Part shown: positions 1 to 9,134 of the stretch, piece after piece
Numbering within the stretch: position 1 is the stretch's first letter
Layout of the letters: every line of letters starts with the position of its first letter
Origin: Brumimicrobium sp041655765
GTDB lineage: Bacteria; Bacteroidota; Bacteroidia; Flavobacteriales_D; Crocinitomicaceae
Reading direction: 5' to 3'
Length of the DNA stretch: 64,000 bases
Assembly: GCA_041655765.1 (NCBI GenBank)
Contig: JBBAEU010000006.1
Location: 57,746 to 121,745 of the forward strand
Position numbers and translations under genes: made by a program
Notes under the pieces: model-generated
What the model saw: only the letters and a program-made list of their open reading frames with translations
Told to the model about the DNA's origin: nothing
Database searches by the model: none

Positions 1-9
1 TATAATAAA

Positions 10-1302
10 ATGTGGCGAAAAATGATTCCGTTTTTCGCTGCTTTTTTTTTCTTAGGGTTTGGACTTACAGTTTCTTCTTGTAAGAAGAAAAACAACCCAA
101 TTGGAAAAAATCTCCTCAATGCAGATGATGTTTTGTATTCAGATGGAATTGATACTTTTTCTATTGTAACATATACCGAATTAGAAGACTCAGTTATTAC
201 AAAGAATCCAGAGTTTAATATGATTGGGAGCTTAAACGATGCTACTTTTGGTCGGGTTGATGCAAGTTTTTACACGCAATTGTTGCTTTCTGGGTTTTCT
301 CCAGATTTTGGGATTCTTGCTGATATTTCAATCGATTCTGCGGTTTTGGCATTCGAATTTGGTGGTTATTACGGAAAAGAAGCACAACAGCTATTTGAAG
401 TGTATGAGTTGGCTGATGAATTACATAGTGATTCAGCTTACAAAAGCACGTCAACGGTGCCAATTTTCCTGCAAAACCTTGTTCCAACTGATAACAATCA
501 AGGTTTGATTAAACCAGATTATAATTCTCCTGCGATTGTTGGAAATGATACAACCGTTCCCTTGTTGAGAATTCCTATCGATACAGTTTTTGCAAGAAAT
601 CTATTGACAATCGCTGAGTCGGCAACCAATGATCAAGATTTCTTAGGTCAATTTAAAGGACTTTATGTAAAAACAAATAGTGGTTTTTTCTCTCCCAACC
701 AAGGCGGTGTTACTTATCTTTCACCAACAAAAAAAGGGTCTAAATTAACCGTCTATTACACCAAAGATGATACGCTCAATCAATCTTTTGATTTTGTGAT
801 GCCTAGTAGAGCGATTGATTTCAATCATGTTGAATTTGACCATTCTGGCTCGGCAATGGAACAACTATTAACTAATCCAGAGCTTGGACAAAATCAGTTT
901 TACGCTCAAGCATTAACAAGTCGAGCAAAAATTGAATTTCCATCCCTTGCATCGTTGCCAAAAGATGCAATTATTCATAGGGCAACTCTCGAAATTCCTG
1001 TGGATTACTTTGAAGGAGATGATTTTTATATTAGCTCTCAGGTTGTGGTAACTTCCAGGTTGTTTGAGGGAGACAATAATAAATACTTAATCAGTACTGT
1101 CGATTACAACAAAAACAGAAGGTCTTATATTGTCGATTTAAGAAACTATATGCAGAATTACCTAAAAGGTGAAATACAAAACTCTGGTTTGTATGTTTCA
1201 CCAAGGAGATATAATACGACCGTTGAACGAATTATTTTCAATGGTCCAAATAGTACAAATAAAAAACAACCGAAGTTAAACATTGTTTACACTGAGTTTT
1301 AA
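10..1302 (+). CDS. DUF4270 family lipoprotein
   Basis: The protein has 430 residues and a lipoprotein signal: a charged start, a hydrophobic stretch and a lipobox ending in VSSC with the lipidated Cys at residue 24. A second ATG at 22 would give an equally good signal peptide. After the Cys comes a basic run (KKKNN), then a long beta-rich domain typical of the Bacteroidetes DUF4270 family, including a late YNKNRRSYIVDLR stretch and a C-terminal KQPKLNIVYTEF. The family's function is unknown. It commonly sits next to glmS in Flavobacteriia, as here, with 22 bp between the genes, so the two are probably co-transcribed. The protein is probably anchored in a membrane facing the periplasm. Family call is confident, function is not. 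Confidence 0.85.
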   Translation: MWRKMIPFFAAFFFLGFGLTVSSCKKKNNPIGKNLLNADDVLYSDGIDTFSIVTYTELEDSVITKNPEFNMIGSLNDATFGRVDASFYTQLLLSGFSPDFGILADISIDSAVLAFEFGGYYGKEAQQLFEVYELADELHSDSAYKSTSTVPIFLQNLVPTDNNQGLIKPDYNSPAIVGNDTTVPLLRIPIDTVFARNLLTIAESATNDQDFLGQFKGLYVKTNSGFFSPNQGGVTYLSPTKKGSKLTVYYTKDDTLNQSFDFVMPSRAIDFNHVEFDHSGSAMEQLLTNPELGQNQFYAQALTSRAKIEFPSLASLPKDAIIHRATLEIPVDYFEGDDFYISSQVVVTSRLFEGDNNKYLISTVDYNKNRRSYIVDLRNYMQNYLKGEIQNSGLYVSPRRYNTTVERIIFNGPNSTNKKQPKLNIVYTEF

Positions 1303-1324
1303 CAACTCTCATAAAAGATAAATT

Positions 1325-3169
1325 ATGTGTGGAATTGTAGCCTATATCGGAAAGCAAGAAGCTTTCCCAATTATTTTAAAAGGATTAAAAAGGCTTGAAT
1401 ATAGGGGGTATGATAGTGCAGGAATTGCAGTACTGAATAATGGTAATATCCTAAATTACAAGAGACAAGGAAAAGTTTCTGAATTAGAAGAGTTTGTTAA
1501 AGATAAAGACACTTCTGGTTTAATCGGAATTGGTCATACAAGATGGGCAACGCATGGTTTGCCAAATCATATCAATGCACACCCACATTTGTCTAATGAT
1601 GGAGAGATTGCTCTTATCCATAACGGAATTATTGAAAACTACGGCTCTTTAAAAGAAGAATTGATGACAAGGGGGTATGAGTTTGTGAGTGAAACAGACA
1701 CAGAAGTCTTGGTACATTTAATCTCTGACATTAAAAAAAGAGAAGATGTTGACACCGCAGAAGCAGTTCGTGTGGCACTAAATAGTGTTGTCGGAGCTTA
1801 TGCAATTGTTGTTCTTAGCAAAGAAAATCCCAATCAACTTGTAGCTGCAAGAAAATCAAGCCCTTTGGTTGTTGGAATTGGTCAAAATGGCGAGTTTTAC
1901 TTGGCCTCTGATGCAACACCAATCATAGAATATACAAATGAAGTTGTGTATTTAGATGATGAAGAAATTGCTGTTGTGGGATTGGATTCAGGCTTGAGAA
2001 TATTTTCTATTCAAAATAAAGAAAAAACTCCGTACATTCAAGAACTTGAATTGCAATTGGAGGCAATCGAAAAAGGTGGATATGAACATTTTATGTTGAA
2101 GGAAATTCATGAACAACCACGGTCGATTAGAGATTGTTTCAGAGGAAGATTGCACGTTGCAAATGGCTGGGTTGGACTAGGTGGAATAAAAGATTATGAG
2201 CAAGAACTTGCAAATGCAAAACGATTGATGTTTGTGGGTTGTGGCACATCTTGGCATGCAGCACTGGTAGGAGAATATATTTTTGAAGAGTTAACGCGTA
2301 TTCCTGTTGAAGTTGATTATGCGTCAGAATTTAGATATAGAAATCCGATTATTTATGAAGATGATATTGTTCTGGCAATCTCACAATCGGGTGAAACCGC
2401 TGATACAATTGCAGCCTTAAACATTGCAAAAGATAAAGGTGCAACAATCTTAGGAATAAATAATGTTGTTGGATCTTCTATTTCGAGATTAACGCACGCA
2501 GGTTCTTATACGCACGCTGGTCCTGAAATTGGCGTTGCTTCAACAAAAGCTTTTACTGCTCAAGTTACAGTTTTAATGTTGATGGCATTGACTATCGCAA
2601 GAAAAAAAGGAACAATTAACGAAGCACGTTTCAGAAGATTAATTACTGAATTGGATTTAATTCCTGAAAAAGTAGAGCAAATTCTAAAACAATCTGAAGG
2701 AATTGAAAAGATTTCAGAAAAATATAAAGATGCTGAAAGCGCATTGTATCTGGGAAGAGGAATAAATTCTCCTGTGGCATTAGAGGGTGCTTTAAAATTA
2801 AAAGAAATTTCATATATTCACGCAGAAGGCTATCCAGCTGGTGAAATGAAACATGGTCCGATTGCTTTAATCGACGAGGAATTACCCGTTTTTGTTATTG
2901 CGTTGAAAGACTCATCTTACGAAAAAATGGTGAGTAACATTCAAGAAGTAAAAGCAAGAAAAGGGAAAGTTATCGCAATCATTACTGAGGGCGATAAATA
3001 TGTCAAAGAAATGGTAGATGACTATATCGAAGTGCCTTACACTGATGAATTATTGTCTCCGTTGCTTGCTACAATCCCATTGCAATTAATTTCTTATTAT
3101 ATTGCTGTGATGAGAGGAGCAAACGTTGACCAACCAAGAAATTTAGCAAAATCTGTAACTGTAGAATAA
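1325..3169 (+). CDS. glmS: Glutamine--fructose-6-phosphate aminotransferase (isomerizing)
   Basis: GlmS makes glucosamine-6-phosphate from fructose-6-phosphate and glutamine, the first step towards UDP-GlcNAc for peptidoglycan and polysaccharides. The protein is 614 residues, the normal length. It starts MCGIVAYIG, so Cys2 is available as the N-terminal glutaminase nucleophile. The glutaminase domain carries GHTRWATHG and HNGIIENY. Two SIS sugar-isomerase domains follow, with GCGTSWHAA near residue 305, SQSGETADT, and a C-terminal lobe containing EGYPAGEMKHGP. It ends in LAKSVTVE, the conserved C-tail. The following SDR gene starts 1 bp after the stop, suggesting one transcript. I see no ribozyme or riboswitch upstream, and the 22-bp gap leaves no room for one. 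Confidence 0.98.
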   Translation: MCGIVAYIGKQEAFPIILKGLKRLEYRGYDSAGIAVLNNGNILNYKRQGKVSELEEFVKDKDTSGLIGIGHTRWATHGLPNHINAHPHLSNDGEIALIHNGIIENYGSLKEELMTRGYEFVSETDTEVLVHLISDIKKREDVDTAEAVRVALNSVVGAYAIVVLSKENPNQLVAARKSSPLVVGIGQNGEFYLASDATPIIEYTNEVVYLDDEEIAVVGLDSGLRIFSIQNKEKTPYIQELELQLEAIEKGGYEHFMLKEIHEQPRSIRDCFRGRLHVANGWVGLGGIKDYEQELANAKRLMFVGCGTSWHAALVGEYIFEELTRIPVEVDYASEFRYRNPIIYEDDIVLAISQSGETADTIAALNIAKDKGATILGINNVVGSSISRLTHAGSYTHAGPEIGVASTKAFTAQVTVLMLMALTIARKKGTINEARFRRLITELDLIPEKVEQILKQSEGIEKISEKYKDAESALYLGRGINSPVALEGALKLKEISYIHAEGYPAGEMKHGPIALIDEELPVFVIALKDSSYEKMVSNIQEVKARKGKVIAIITEGDKYVKEMVDDYIEVPYTDELLSPLLATIPLQLISYYIAVMRGANVDQPRNLAKSVTVE

Positions 3170-3170
3170 G

Positions 3171-3950
3171 ATGAATATTGATTTAACAGGAAAACACGCT
3201 GTTGTTTGTGGAAGTACACAAGGTATTGGAAAAGCTTCAGCACTTGCAATGTCAAAATTAGGAGCGTCTATTACTTTGATTGCACGAGATGAGAAAAAAC
3301 TAAAAGATGTTCTTAAAGAATTGACACCAAATCCTAAGAATGACTATATCGTTGCTGATTTCTCTAATCCAAATGATTTAGAACGTAAGATAAAAAAATG
3401 GGCTTCGGAAAACAGTGCAGATATTCTGTTGAATAATACAGGTGGACCGAAGGGTGGACCAATTAGGAACGCTAAAATATCTGAGTTTTTGGACGCTTTC
3501 ACAAAACACCTGATTTGTAACCATATTTTGGCTCAGACATTATACCCAAATATGAAAAACTTAGAATATGGTCGAATAATCAATATTATTTCAACAAGCG
3601 TAAAACAACCTCTTGATGGATTGGGCGTTTCAAACACAGTACGAGGAGCTGTTGCAAATTGGAGTAAAACTTTGGCAAATGAATTGGGTCAATTTAATAT
3701 CACTGTAAATAATATTCTGCCTGGAGCAACAAATACAATTCGTTTGCAATCTATCGCTGAGAATAGAGCGATAAATTCGGTGTTAAATGCGGAGGATATT
3801 TTAGCAAATATGGCAGCTCAATCACCAATGAAGCGAATTGCAGAACCTGAAGAAATTGCCAATGCAGTTTGTTTTTTAGCAAGTCCTGCTGCCAGCTACA
3901 TCAATGGAGTTAATCTTCCTGTTGATGGCGGAAGAACCAAATCTTTATAG
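3171..3950 (+). CDS. SDR-fold protein lacking the catalytic Tyr-Lys pair
   Basis: This is a 259-residue Rossmann-fold protein of the short-chain dehydrogenase/reductase family. The nucleotide loop reads GSTQGIG (residues 14-20), and a NNTGG replaces the usual NNAG. The C-terminal end has the usual PVDGG. At the active site the expected YxxxK is replaced: the segment GLGVSNTVRG (150-159) has Val153 and Val157 where Tyr and Lys normally sit. This matches a described subgroup of 3-oxoacyl-ACP-reductase-like SDRs that lack the tetrad. It may therefore bind a nucleotide or partner without classical reductase activity, or use other residues. It begins 1 bp after glmS and is probably co-transcribed with it. 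Substrate unknown. Confidence 0.85.
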   Translation: MNIDLTGKHAVVCGSTQGIGKASALAMSKLGASITLIARDEKKLKDVLKELTPNPKNDYIVADFSNPNDLERKIKKWASENSADILLNNTGGPKGGPIRNAKISEFLDAFTKHLICNHILAQTLYPNMKNLEYGRIINIISTSVKQPLDGLGVSNTVRGAVANWSKTLANELGQFNITVNNILPGATNTIRLQSIAENRAINSVLNAEDILANMAAQSPMKRIAEPEEIANAVCFLASPAASYINGVNLPVDGGRTKSL

Positions 3951-3954
3951 ATTA

Positions 3955-5355
3955 TTATTGGGCTTCGTACGGACCAACATCTGGAGTAGGCATTCCTCTA
4001 CTATTCCCAACAATATCTTGAAACAAAGTTGTATTTAGCGGATTACCCTTGTTAACACAAGGTGAAGCAGTAGTAATTATGTATCTGTTTACTGCATCAT
4101 TATCTACATCCTTGTATTTAATATTCTTATTCCAAAAGATATTTGTAAATCGAGAGGTATTGTATTGATTATCATTTTTGATGAAATCTGTATCAAAATT
4201 ATAGTTGATTGTTACGCCAGCCTGCACAATTGTGTCAAACCCCAATTGTGTTTCTCCACCTCCATCAATAATGGAATTATAAACATTGCCTTCGTTGATA
4301 CTTCCAATATACGTAACTCCATTATCTCTCGTGAAATAATTCTTTATGGCAAATGCAGGTGAGTTTGATTCTGTTCCGTAACTGATAAACTGAGAATGTC
4401 TAAAGTTGAAATCTCCCCCTTCAAGTAAAAGGAATGCGTAAACTCCATTGTTGTGAACGCTTATGTTTTCGCCGTCGATTCTTCCACCTGAATAATTAAA
4501 AATTCCGTAACTTGAATGATTGTAAATTTCGGTATTTGTGATTTTTAATGTGTAATCACTGTTGGAAGGATAATCACCGTAAACATGGATTCCTGCCGTT
4601 CCGTTTTTTATAATCGCATTATCAATGGTTGATGATTGTGCTTTATTAAAATAAATGCCGTACCATTGTCCTTTGACATCTTTATAAAATGGTTCCAATC
4701 GATCTCCTTCAAAAATAACTTTGTCGGAGAATGTTCCTTGAACATCAAGACTCCCCGAATTGATGTAAAGCATTGATTGTTTGTGAAAATGTATTTTAGC
4801 ACCCGCTTGGATGGTTAGGTTTTGAAGAGAATCGACAACGGCAAGATTGTAAATTACGTGTGGTTTATCTGCGCCCCAAACTCCAGAAACAAGTGTGTCA
4901 TGATAGAAATAAGCATTTTGACCCCAGGCAGCCAAAAGTACGCTTTGCTCTTTTCCATTGGTCTCAAAAATGACTTCGTCTTCTATGATAAAAGGAGTGT
5001 TGCCGCTATTTTCGCCGAGTGTAACTTCAACAAACATAAAAAGGCTATCGTTGGCAGGAATGGTTATATTATTAAATTTTAATCCGGAAACACCATCTAA
5101 GTTTACACGATATGGCGAAGAAGTCCCACCTTTTAGATAAATCGTTGATACTTTTACAGGACGGTCGTTTTTATTATAGATTTTAAAGCGTTTTGTTGTT
5201 GACCCGACAGTTGTAAAAATTGTGTCAAAAAGAACTGTATCAACAGAAAAGGATAAATAATCTTTTGAAAGCAAAATATCCTTTTTACAGCTTGTCAGAT
5301 ATGTACTTAACCAAGCCAACAATAGAAACGGAATTATATAAAGTACCTTTTTCAA
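3955..5355 (-). CDS. Right-handed parallel beta-helix lipoprotein
   Basis: The protein has 466 residues with a lipoprotein signal (MKKVLYIIPF... TSC, Cys23). After the Cys, an Ig-like segment (about residues 35-140) contains the phrase LSFSVDTVLFDTIFTTVGS, common in this Bacteroidetes family. The rest has short repeated turns typical of a pectate-lyase-like parallel beta-helix (IYFNKAQSSTIDNAIIKNG, ITNTEIYNHSSYGIFN), and the tail is RGMPTPDVGPYEAQ. No catalytic site is recognisable, so a carbohydrate-binding or surface role is only possible. It is convergent with the SDR gene, with stops 4 bp apart. Annotated relatives are usually called hypothetical or beta-helix repeat proteins. Confidence 0.8.
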   Translation of the reverse strand: MKKVLYIIPFLLLAWLSTYLTSCKKDILLSKDYLSFSVDTVLFDTIFTTVGSTTKRFKIYNKNDRPVKVSTIYLKGGTSSPYRVNLDGVSGLKFNNITIPANDSLFMFVEVTLGENSGNTPFIIEDEVIFETNGKEQSVLLAAWGQNAYFYHDTLVSGVWGADKPHVIYNLAVVDSLQNLTIQAGAKIHFHKQSMLYINSGSLDVQGTFSDKVIFEGDRLEPFYKDVKGQWYGIYFNKAQSSTIDNAIIKNGTAGIHVYGDYPSNSDYTLKITNTEIYNHSSYGIFNYSGGRIDGENISVHNNGVYAFLLLEGGDFNFRHSQFISYGTESNSPAFAIKNYFTRDNGVTYIGSINEGNVYNSIIDGGGETQLGFDTIVQAGVTINYNFDTDFIKNDNQYNTSRFTNIFWNKNIKYKDVDNDAVNRYIITTASPCVNKGNPLNTTLFQDIVGNSRGMPTPDVGPYEAQ

Positions 5356-5872
5356 ATAATTAAAATTGAGGTTGCTAAAGTAACGAATTTAATCGAAATA
5401 TATTTTATCGGTAGGTGAAGACTCAAATATTTATAATTTTTGGTCACTAGTGTCCTTAACATTTTATTTATAATTATTTCTCCCTTACTTTTTTGCATCA
5501 CCCAAAAAAAGTCTAGTCCTTAAAGAATCTTTTACCCACTAAAATTTTACTTTCTTCATAATTTATTTAGGACGCTATTGATTTCTTGATAAAATTTTTT
5601 AATATAATATTTTTATGATTTATAAAATCATCTTATTTTCTAAAGCATTCATAGATTATCATCACAATGAAATTTACAATTCGCTTAAAGAACAAACACT
5701 ATACGTAAAACAAAAAACAAACGGATTTACTGATACACATTAATAATTAGCCTATTTAAACAAAGAAAAGAATATAAATCAGCCACAAACAAATTAATTT
5801 TTTTTCTATATTTGATATAGTTTGTCAATAGGAGCAGAAAGATTAAATGTACTTTCTAAAAAAGAAAAATAT
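5356..5872. other. AT-rich intergenic region between divergent genes
   Basis: No convincing gene is seen in these 517 bp. The region is very AT-rich and holds a small inverted repeat, ATGATTT (5615-5621) and AAATCAT (5625-5631), plus a -7-like box at 5807-5814. It separates the housekeeping glmS side from an accessory metal-transport block. Confidence 0.5.
5807..5814 (+). promoter_or_regulatory. Putative Bacteroidetes -7 promoter element for the AraC gene
   Basis: TATATTTG matches the Bacteroidetes sigma-A -7 consensus TAnnTTTG. Transcription from here would begin near 5820 and give a leader of about 50 nt to the ATG at 5873. It would also place the upstream TTG (5822) at the RNA 5' end, which argues against that codon as the start. 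I see no good -33 TTTG at the expected spacing. Confidence 0.45.
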
Positions 5873-6733
5873 ATGGACTTAATTCCTTACATTGAGTACA
5901 CAAAAATTGAGGCTAAAGATGGAAATTCAGCACAATGGTATCATCTATCTCACCTTAGCAATGCTTGTGCATCGGAGGATGTCCACCGCACCTCTGCCTA
6001 CGCCATTTGCCTCTTGAGTGAAGGCGAACTCCAATTGGAAACCGATTTGTTTGTTCACCACGCAAAAGCACCTGCTATATTTGCCATTCCGCCATCTGCA
6101 ATTCGGAAATTTACCGATTTGGGACAGGAATATGATGCTCAAATACTGTTCTTTCGTAAAGAAATCTTTCTAGAAGGACAGTCAGACATTACTTACTTGG
6201 ATAAATTCGATTTTTTTGAAAAAGCAGATGAACAAGTTATCAAATTAGATACAGAACAACTTGAACAGTTTCAGTCATATTTTAACGTAATACTTAAAAA
6301 ATCTACAGAATACACACAGCACACATCAGATATTATCCGTAGTTTGATTTATATCATACTCAATGAAGTCGATGCCATATACCAAAAACAAAGCCCAACA
6401 GAATCTGAAGTTGAGGATAAAAACACCTACATTCTTACACAATTTAAAAACCTCTTGTCAAAAAATTTCATCAACGAAAGAGAAGTCTCATTTTATGCTG
6501 ATAAACTACACCTAACACCGAAATATTTTTCTACAGTGATAAGAAAAATAAGCGGTAAAACAGCTGGAGAATGGATAAATGAGATGCTTCTGTTGGAAGC
6601 CAAAGTGCGTTTACAAAATAGTGAACAAACCATCGCCCAAATTGCTTATGGTCTTAATTTTTCTGACCCATCTCATTTTGGAAAATTCTTCAAAAAACAT
6701 ACTGGAATGAGTCCATCCAAGTTCAGAGATTAA
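5873..6733 (+). CDS. AraC-family transcriptional regulator
   Basis: From the ATG at 5873 the protein has 286 residues. An in-frame TTG at 5822 adds 17 residues but has no Met and overlaps the promoter. The N-terminal half is a cupin-like sensing domain (AYAICLLSEGELQLET, then a hydrophobic FAIPPSAIRKFT). The C-terminal roughly 100 residues carry the two helix-turn-helix motifs of the AraC/XylS class, including NEREVSFYADKLHLTPKYFS and the signature IAQIAYGLNFSDPSHFGKFF. It lies 126 bp upstream of a metallochaperone and a metal ATPase on the same strand, so it may regulate them. That is inference: classical AraC cupin domains bind small organic ligands, not metals. The gene may simply be a neighbour. 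Confidence 0.9.
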   Translation: MDLIPYIEYTKIEAKDGNSAQWYHLSHLSNACASEDVHRTSAYAICLLSEGELQLETDLFVHHAKAPAIFAIPPSAIRKFTDLGQEYDAQILFFRKEIFLEGQSDITYLDKFDFFEKADEQVIKLDTEQLEQFQSYFNVILKKSTEYTQHTSDIIRSLIYIILNEVDAIYQKQSPTESEVEDKNTYILTQFKNLLSKNFINEREVSFYADKLHLTPKYFSTVIRKISGKTAGEWINEMLLLEAKVRLQNSEQTIAQIAYGLNFSDPSHFGKFFKKHTGMSPSKFRD

Positions 6734-6859
6734 GTATTTCCCCTAAAATCCGACTTTTATACCATTACCTCCTACTTTTTGCTCTTTCTTTAGGTTTAAT
6801 CTTGGCGTATCTTCGTATTACAAAGTAAAAATTAGTATTAACCCTAAAAAAATAATAAA

Positions 6860-7072
6860 ATGAAAACAATAAAATTTCAATTAGAAACGCTCACTTGTCC
6901 AAGTTGTATAAACAAGATTGAGAACGTATTAAACAAAGAAAACGGAGTTGAAACTGCGAAAGTTATGTTCAACTCCAGTAAAGTAAAGGTAACTTTCGAT
7001 GAGAACATCATCACTGAAGATGAAATTGCTGGAATTATCAAAAAATTAGGATATCCAGTATTGACGTATTAA
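6860..7072 (+). CDS. Heavy-metal-associated (HMA) domain protein, CopZ-like
   Basis: This is a 70-residue single-domain ferredoxin-like HMA protein. The metal motif is TCPSC with Cys13 and Cys16, followed by the family pattern ENVLNKENGVETAKVMFNS and KVTFDENIITEDEIAGIIKKLGYPV. Such proteins bind Cu(I), Zn(II) or similar ions and pass them to a P-type ATPase. The ATPase gene follows 20 bp downstream and has no HMA domain of its own, so this small protein probably supplies that function in trans. A possible -7 element (TATCTTCG at 6808-6815, one change from consensus) lies 44 bp before the start. Which metal is bound cannot be told from the sequence. Confidence 0.9.
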   Translation: MKTIKFQLETLTCPSCINKIENVLNKENGVETAKVMFNSSKVKVTFDENIITEDEIAGIIKKLGYPVLTY

Positions 7073-7092
7073 AAATTTAAAGAGTAAGTAAA

Positions 7093-9015
7093 ATGAAAAC
7101 AAAAACAAAAAATAGACTAACAATGGCTTCGGGCGGCCTGCTTTTGGCTGCTCTGACGACCTATCTTTTTAATTCGGGTGCAGTTACAATAGACATTATT
7201 TTGATTGTTGCTTCATTCGTTGCTGGTGTGCCCATTGCTATTAAAGCTTTTCAGGCCTTACGAATGAAAGCATTCAGTATTGATTTATTGGTGACGATTG
7301 CGGTGATTGGTGCTTTGATTATTGGCGAATATGTAGAATCGGCAGTGGTCTCTTTCCTGTTTTTATTTGGTGATTATCTGGAAGGCAGAACGTTGCGAAA
7401 AACACGTGCTTCATTAAAATCTCTGATGGATATGGCACCGCTGGAAGCCACCGTTTTGAGAGATGGAAAACGTGTAGCCATTCCTGCAGATGAAGTTGAG
7501 GTTGGCGATCACGTAATTGTACAACCTGGCGGAAGGATTCCCGTGGATGGAAAAGTGATTTCAGGTCAATCCCTAATCAACGAAGCTGCGATTACTGGAG
7601 AATCTGTTCCAGTGAATAAAAGCGAAGGTGATACCGTATTTAGCAGTACCATTTCTGACAATGGTTATTTGGAAATTATGGCCGAAAAAGTCGGCGATGA
7701 TACAACTTTTGCGAAAATTATAGAACTGGTGGAAGAAGCACAAGAAACCAAAGCCAAAACCCAAAAGTTTATGGAGCGGTTTGCCGCCTATTACACGCCT
7801 GGAATTATCGTTCTTTCTGTGTTGGTCGGAATAATTACGCAGAACGTTCATTTTGCACTAACATTCCTTGTGATTGCTTGTCCAGGAGCCTTGGTGATTT
7901 CTGTGCCTGTTTCTATTGTGGCAGGAATTGGAAATGGCGCTAAAAACGGAATCCTGATAAAAGGAGGCGATAAAATTGAAAATTTAGCCAAAGTCAATGC
8001 AATCGTATTTGATAAAACTGGGACTTTAACCAAAGGAAAACCTGAAGTAACCGACATTAAAGCGTTTGGAATTTCAGAGGAAGAATTGTTGAAATTAGCC
8101 GCCGAGGTTGAAGTTACTTCTGAGCATCATTTGGGTAAAACCATCGTAACAAAAGCGGAAGAAGAGGGCATCGAATTGGTGAATAAACCTTCGGATGTTG
8201 ACATTATGAAAGGACACGGATTGCGTGCAAAATTAATTAATGATTCCATCTATGTGGGAAATATTTCTGGTGCGGTTAAATTAGGTATTACAGTAAATTC
8301 TGAAGCGGAAGATTATATGAGTCAACAACAGGGAAAAGGAAATACCGCTGTTTTGATATGTAAAAACAATAAGGTTGTTGGTGTGATTTCCATTGCCGAT
8401 CAAATTCGTGAAGAAGCAGCTGTGGCAACGCATCAACTCAAAGAGAGTGGTATTGATCATTTAGCGATGCTAACTGGAGACAACAAACAGGTGGCTGAAA
8501 AGGTTGGCACACAACTGGGAATGAATGAAATATATGCTGAATTATTGCCGGAAGATAAGGTTGCAAAAGTAAAAAATCTGAAATCAAAAGGCTATAATCT
8601 GGCGATGGTAGGCGACGGAATCAATGATGCACCAGCCATTGCAACAGCAGATGTTGGAATCGCAATGGGTGGAACCGCAACCGATGTAACGATGCAAACG
8701 GCAGATATTATTTTGATGTCGGATAAGTTAGATAAATTGCCTTATGCGATTAGCTTGGCTAAAGCAACCAATCGAAATATGAAACAAAACACTTATTTTG
8801 CATTGGCAACAGTAGTATTGTTATTAGCAGGTGTATTAACGGGAGATATTCACTTAGCATCCGGAATGTTAATCCACGAAATCAGTGTAATCCTGGTGAT
8901 TTTGAATGCAGTTAGGTTGGTAGGTTATCCAAAATATCAACTGAATAGCAGTTTATTCAAGAGAAAGCGAAAAAAGGAGGAGATGATTGGAGAAGTTGTA
9001 ATGTCAGAAAGTTAA
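7093..9015 (+). CDS. Heavy-metal-translocating P-type ATPase with CPG ion motif
   Basis: This 640-residue P1B-type ATPase exports a soft or divalent metal ion across the inner membrane. It has the actuator motif TGES (168-171), phosphorylation site DKTGT (Asp307), MLTGDN, and the GDGINDAPA hinge. Several hydrophobic segments flank the cytosolic loops. Two points are unusual. The membrane ion-binding motif is Cys263-Pro-Gly rather than CPC, CPH or SPC. The nucleotide-domain HP dipeptide is His345-His346 (SEHHLG), so the Pro is replaced. It lacks an N-terminal HMA domain, matching the separate HMA gene 20 bp upstream. Base composition looks slightly higher in GC than the flanks. The substrate (Cu, Zn, Cd, Co or Fe) cannot be assigned. 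Confidence 0.92.
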   Translation: MKTKTKNRLTMASGGLLLAALTTYLFNSGAVTIDIILIVASFVAGVPIAIKAFQALRMKAFSIDLLVTIAVIGALIIGEYVESAVVSFLFLFGDYLEGRTLRKTRASLKSLMDMAPLEATVLRDGKRVAIPADEVEVGDHVIVQPGGRIPVDGKVISGQSLINEAAITGESVPVNKSEGDTVFSSTISDNGYLEIMAEKVGDDTTFAKIIELVEEAQETKAKTQKFMERFAAYYTPGIIVLSVLVGIITQNVHFALTFLVIACPGALVISVPVSIVAGIGNGAKNGILIKGGDKIENLAKVNAIVFDKTGTLTKGKPEVTDIKAFGISEEELLKLAAEVEVTSEHHLGKTIVTKAEEEGIELVNKPSDVDIMKGHGLRAKLINDSIYVGNISGAVKLGITVNSEAEDYMSQQQGKGNTAVLICKNNKVVGVISIADQIREEAAVATHQLKESGIDHLAMLTGDNKQVAEKVGTQLGMNEIYAELLPEDKVAKVKNLKSKGYNLAMVGDGINDAPAIATADVGIAMGGTATDVTMQTADIILMSDKLDKLPYAISLAKATNRNMKQNTYFALATVVLLLAGVLTGDIHLASGMLIHEISVILVILNAVRLVGYPKYQLNSSLFKRKRKKEEMIGEVVMSES

Positions 9016-9134
9016 TATAGCATTAAAATAAACCTGGAATCTGTGGTAGAAAATGATTAAAGCAGTTGTTATCTCTTCTACTAAAAATAGGTTTTATTCA
9101 TTTTTTTATTAAATTTATGAATAAATAGTAGAAT

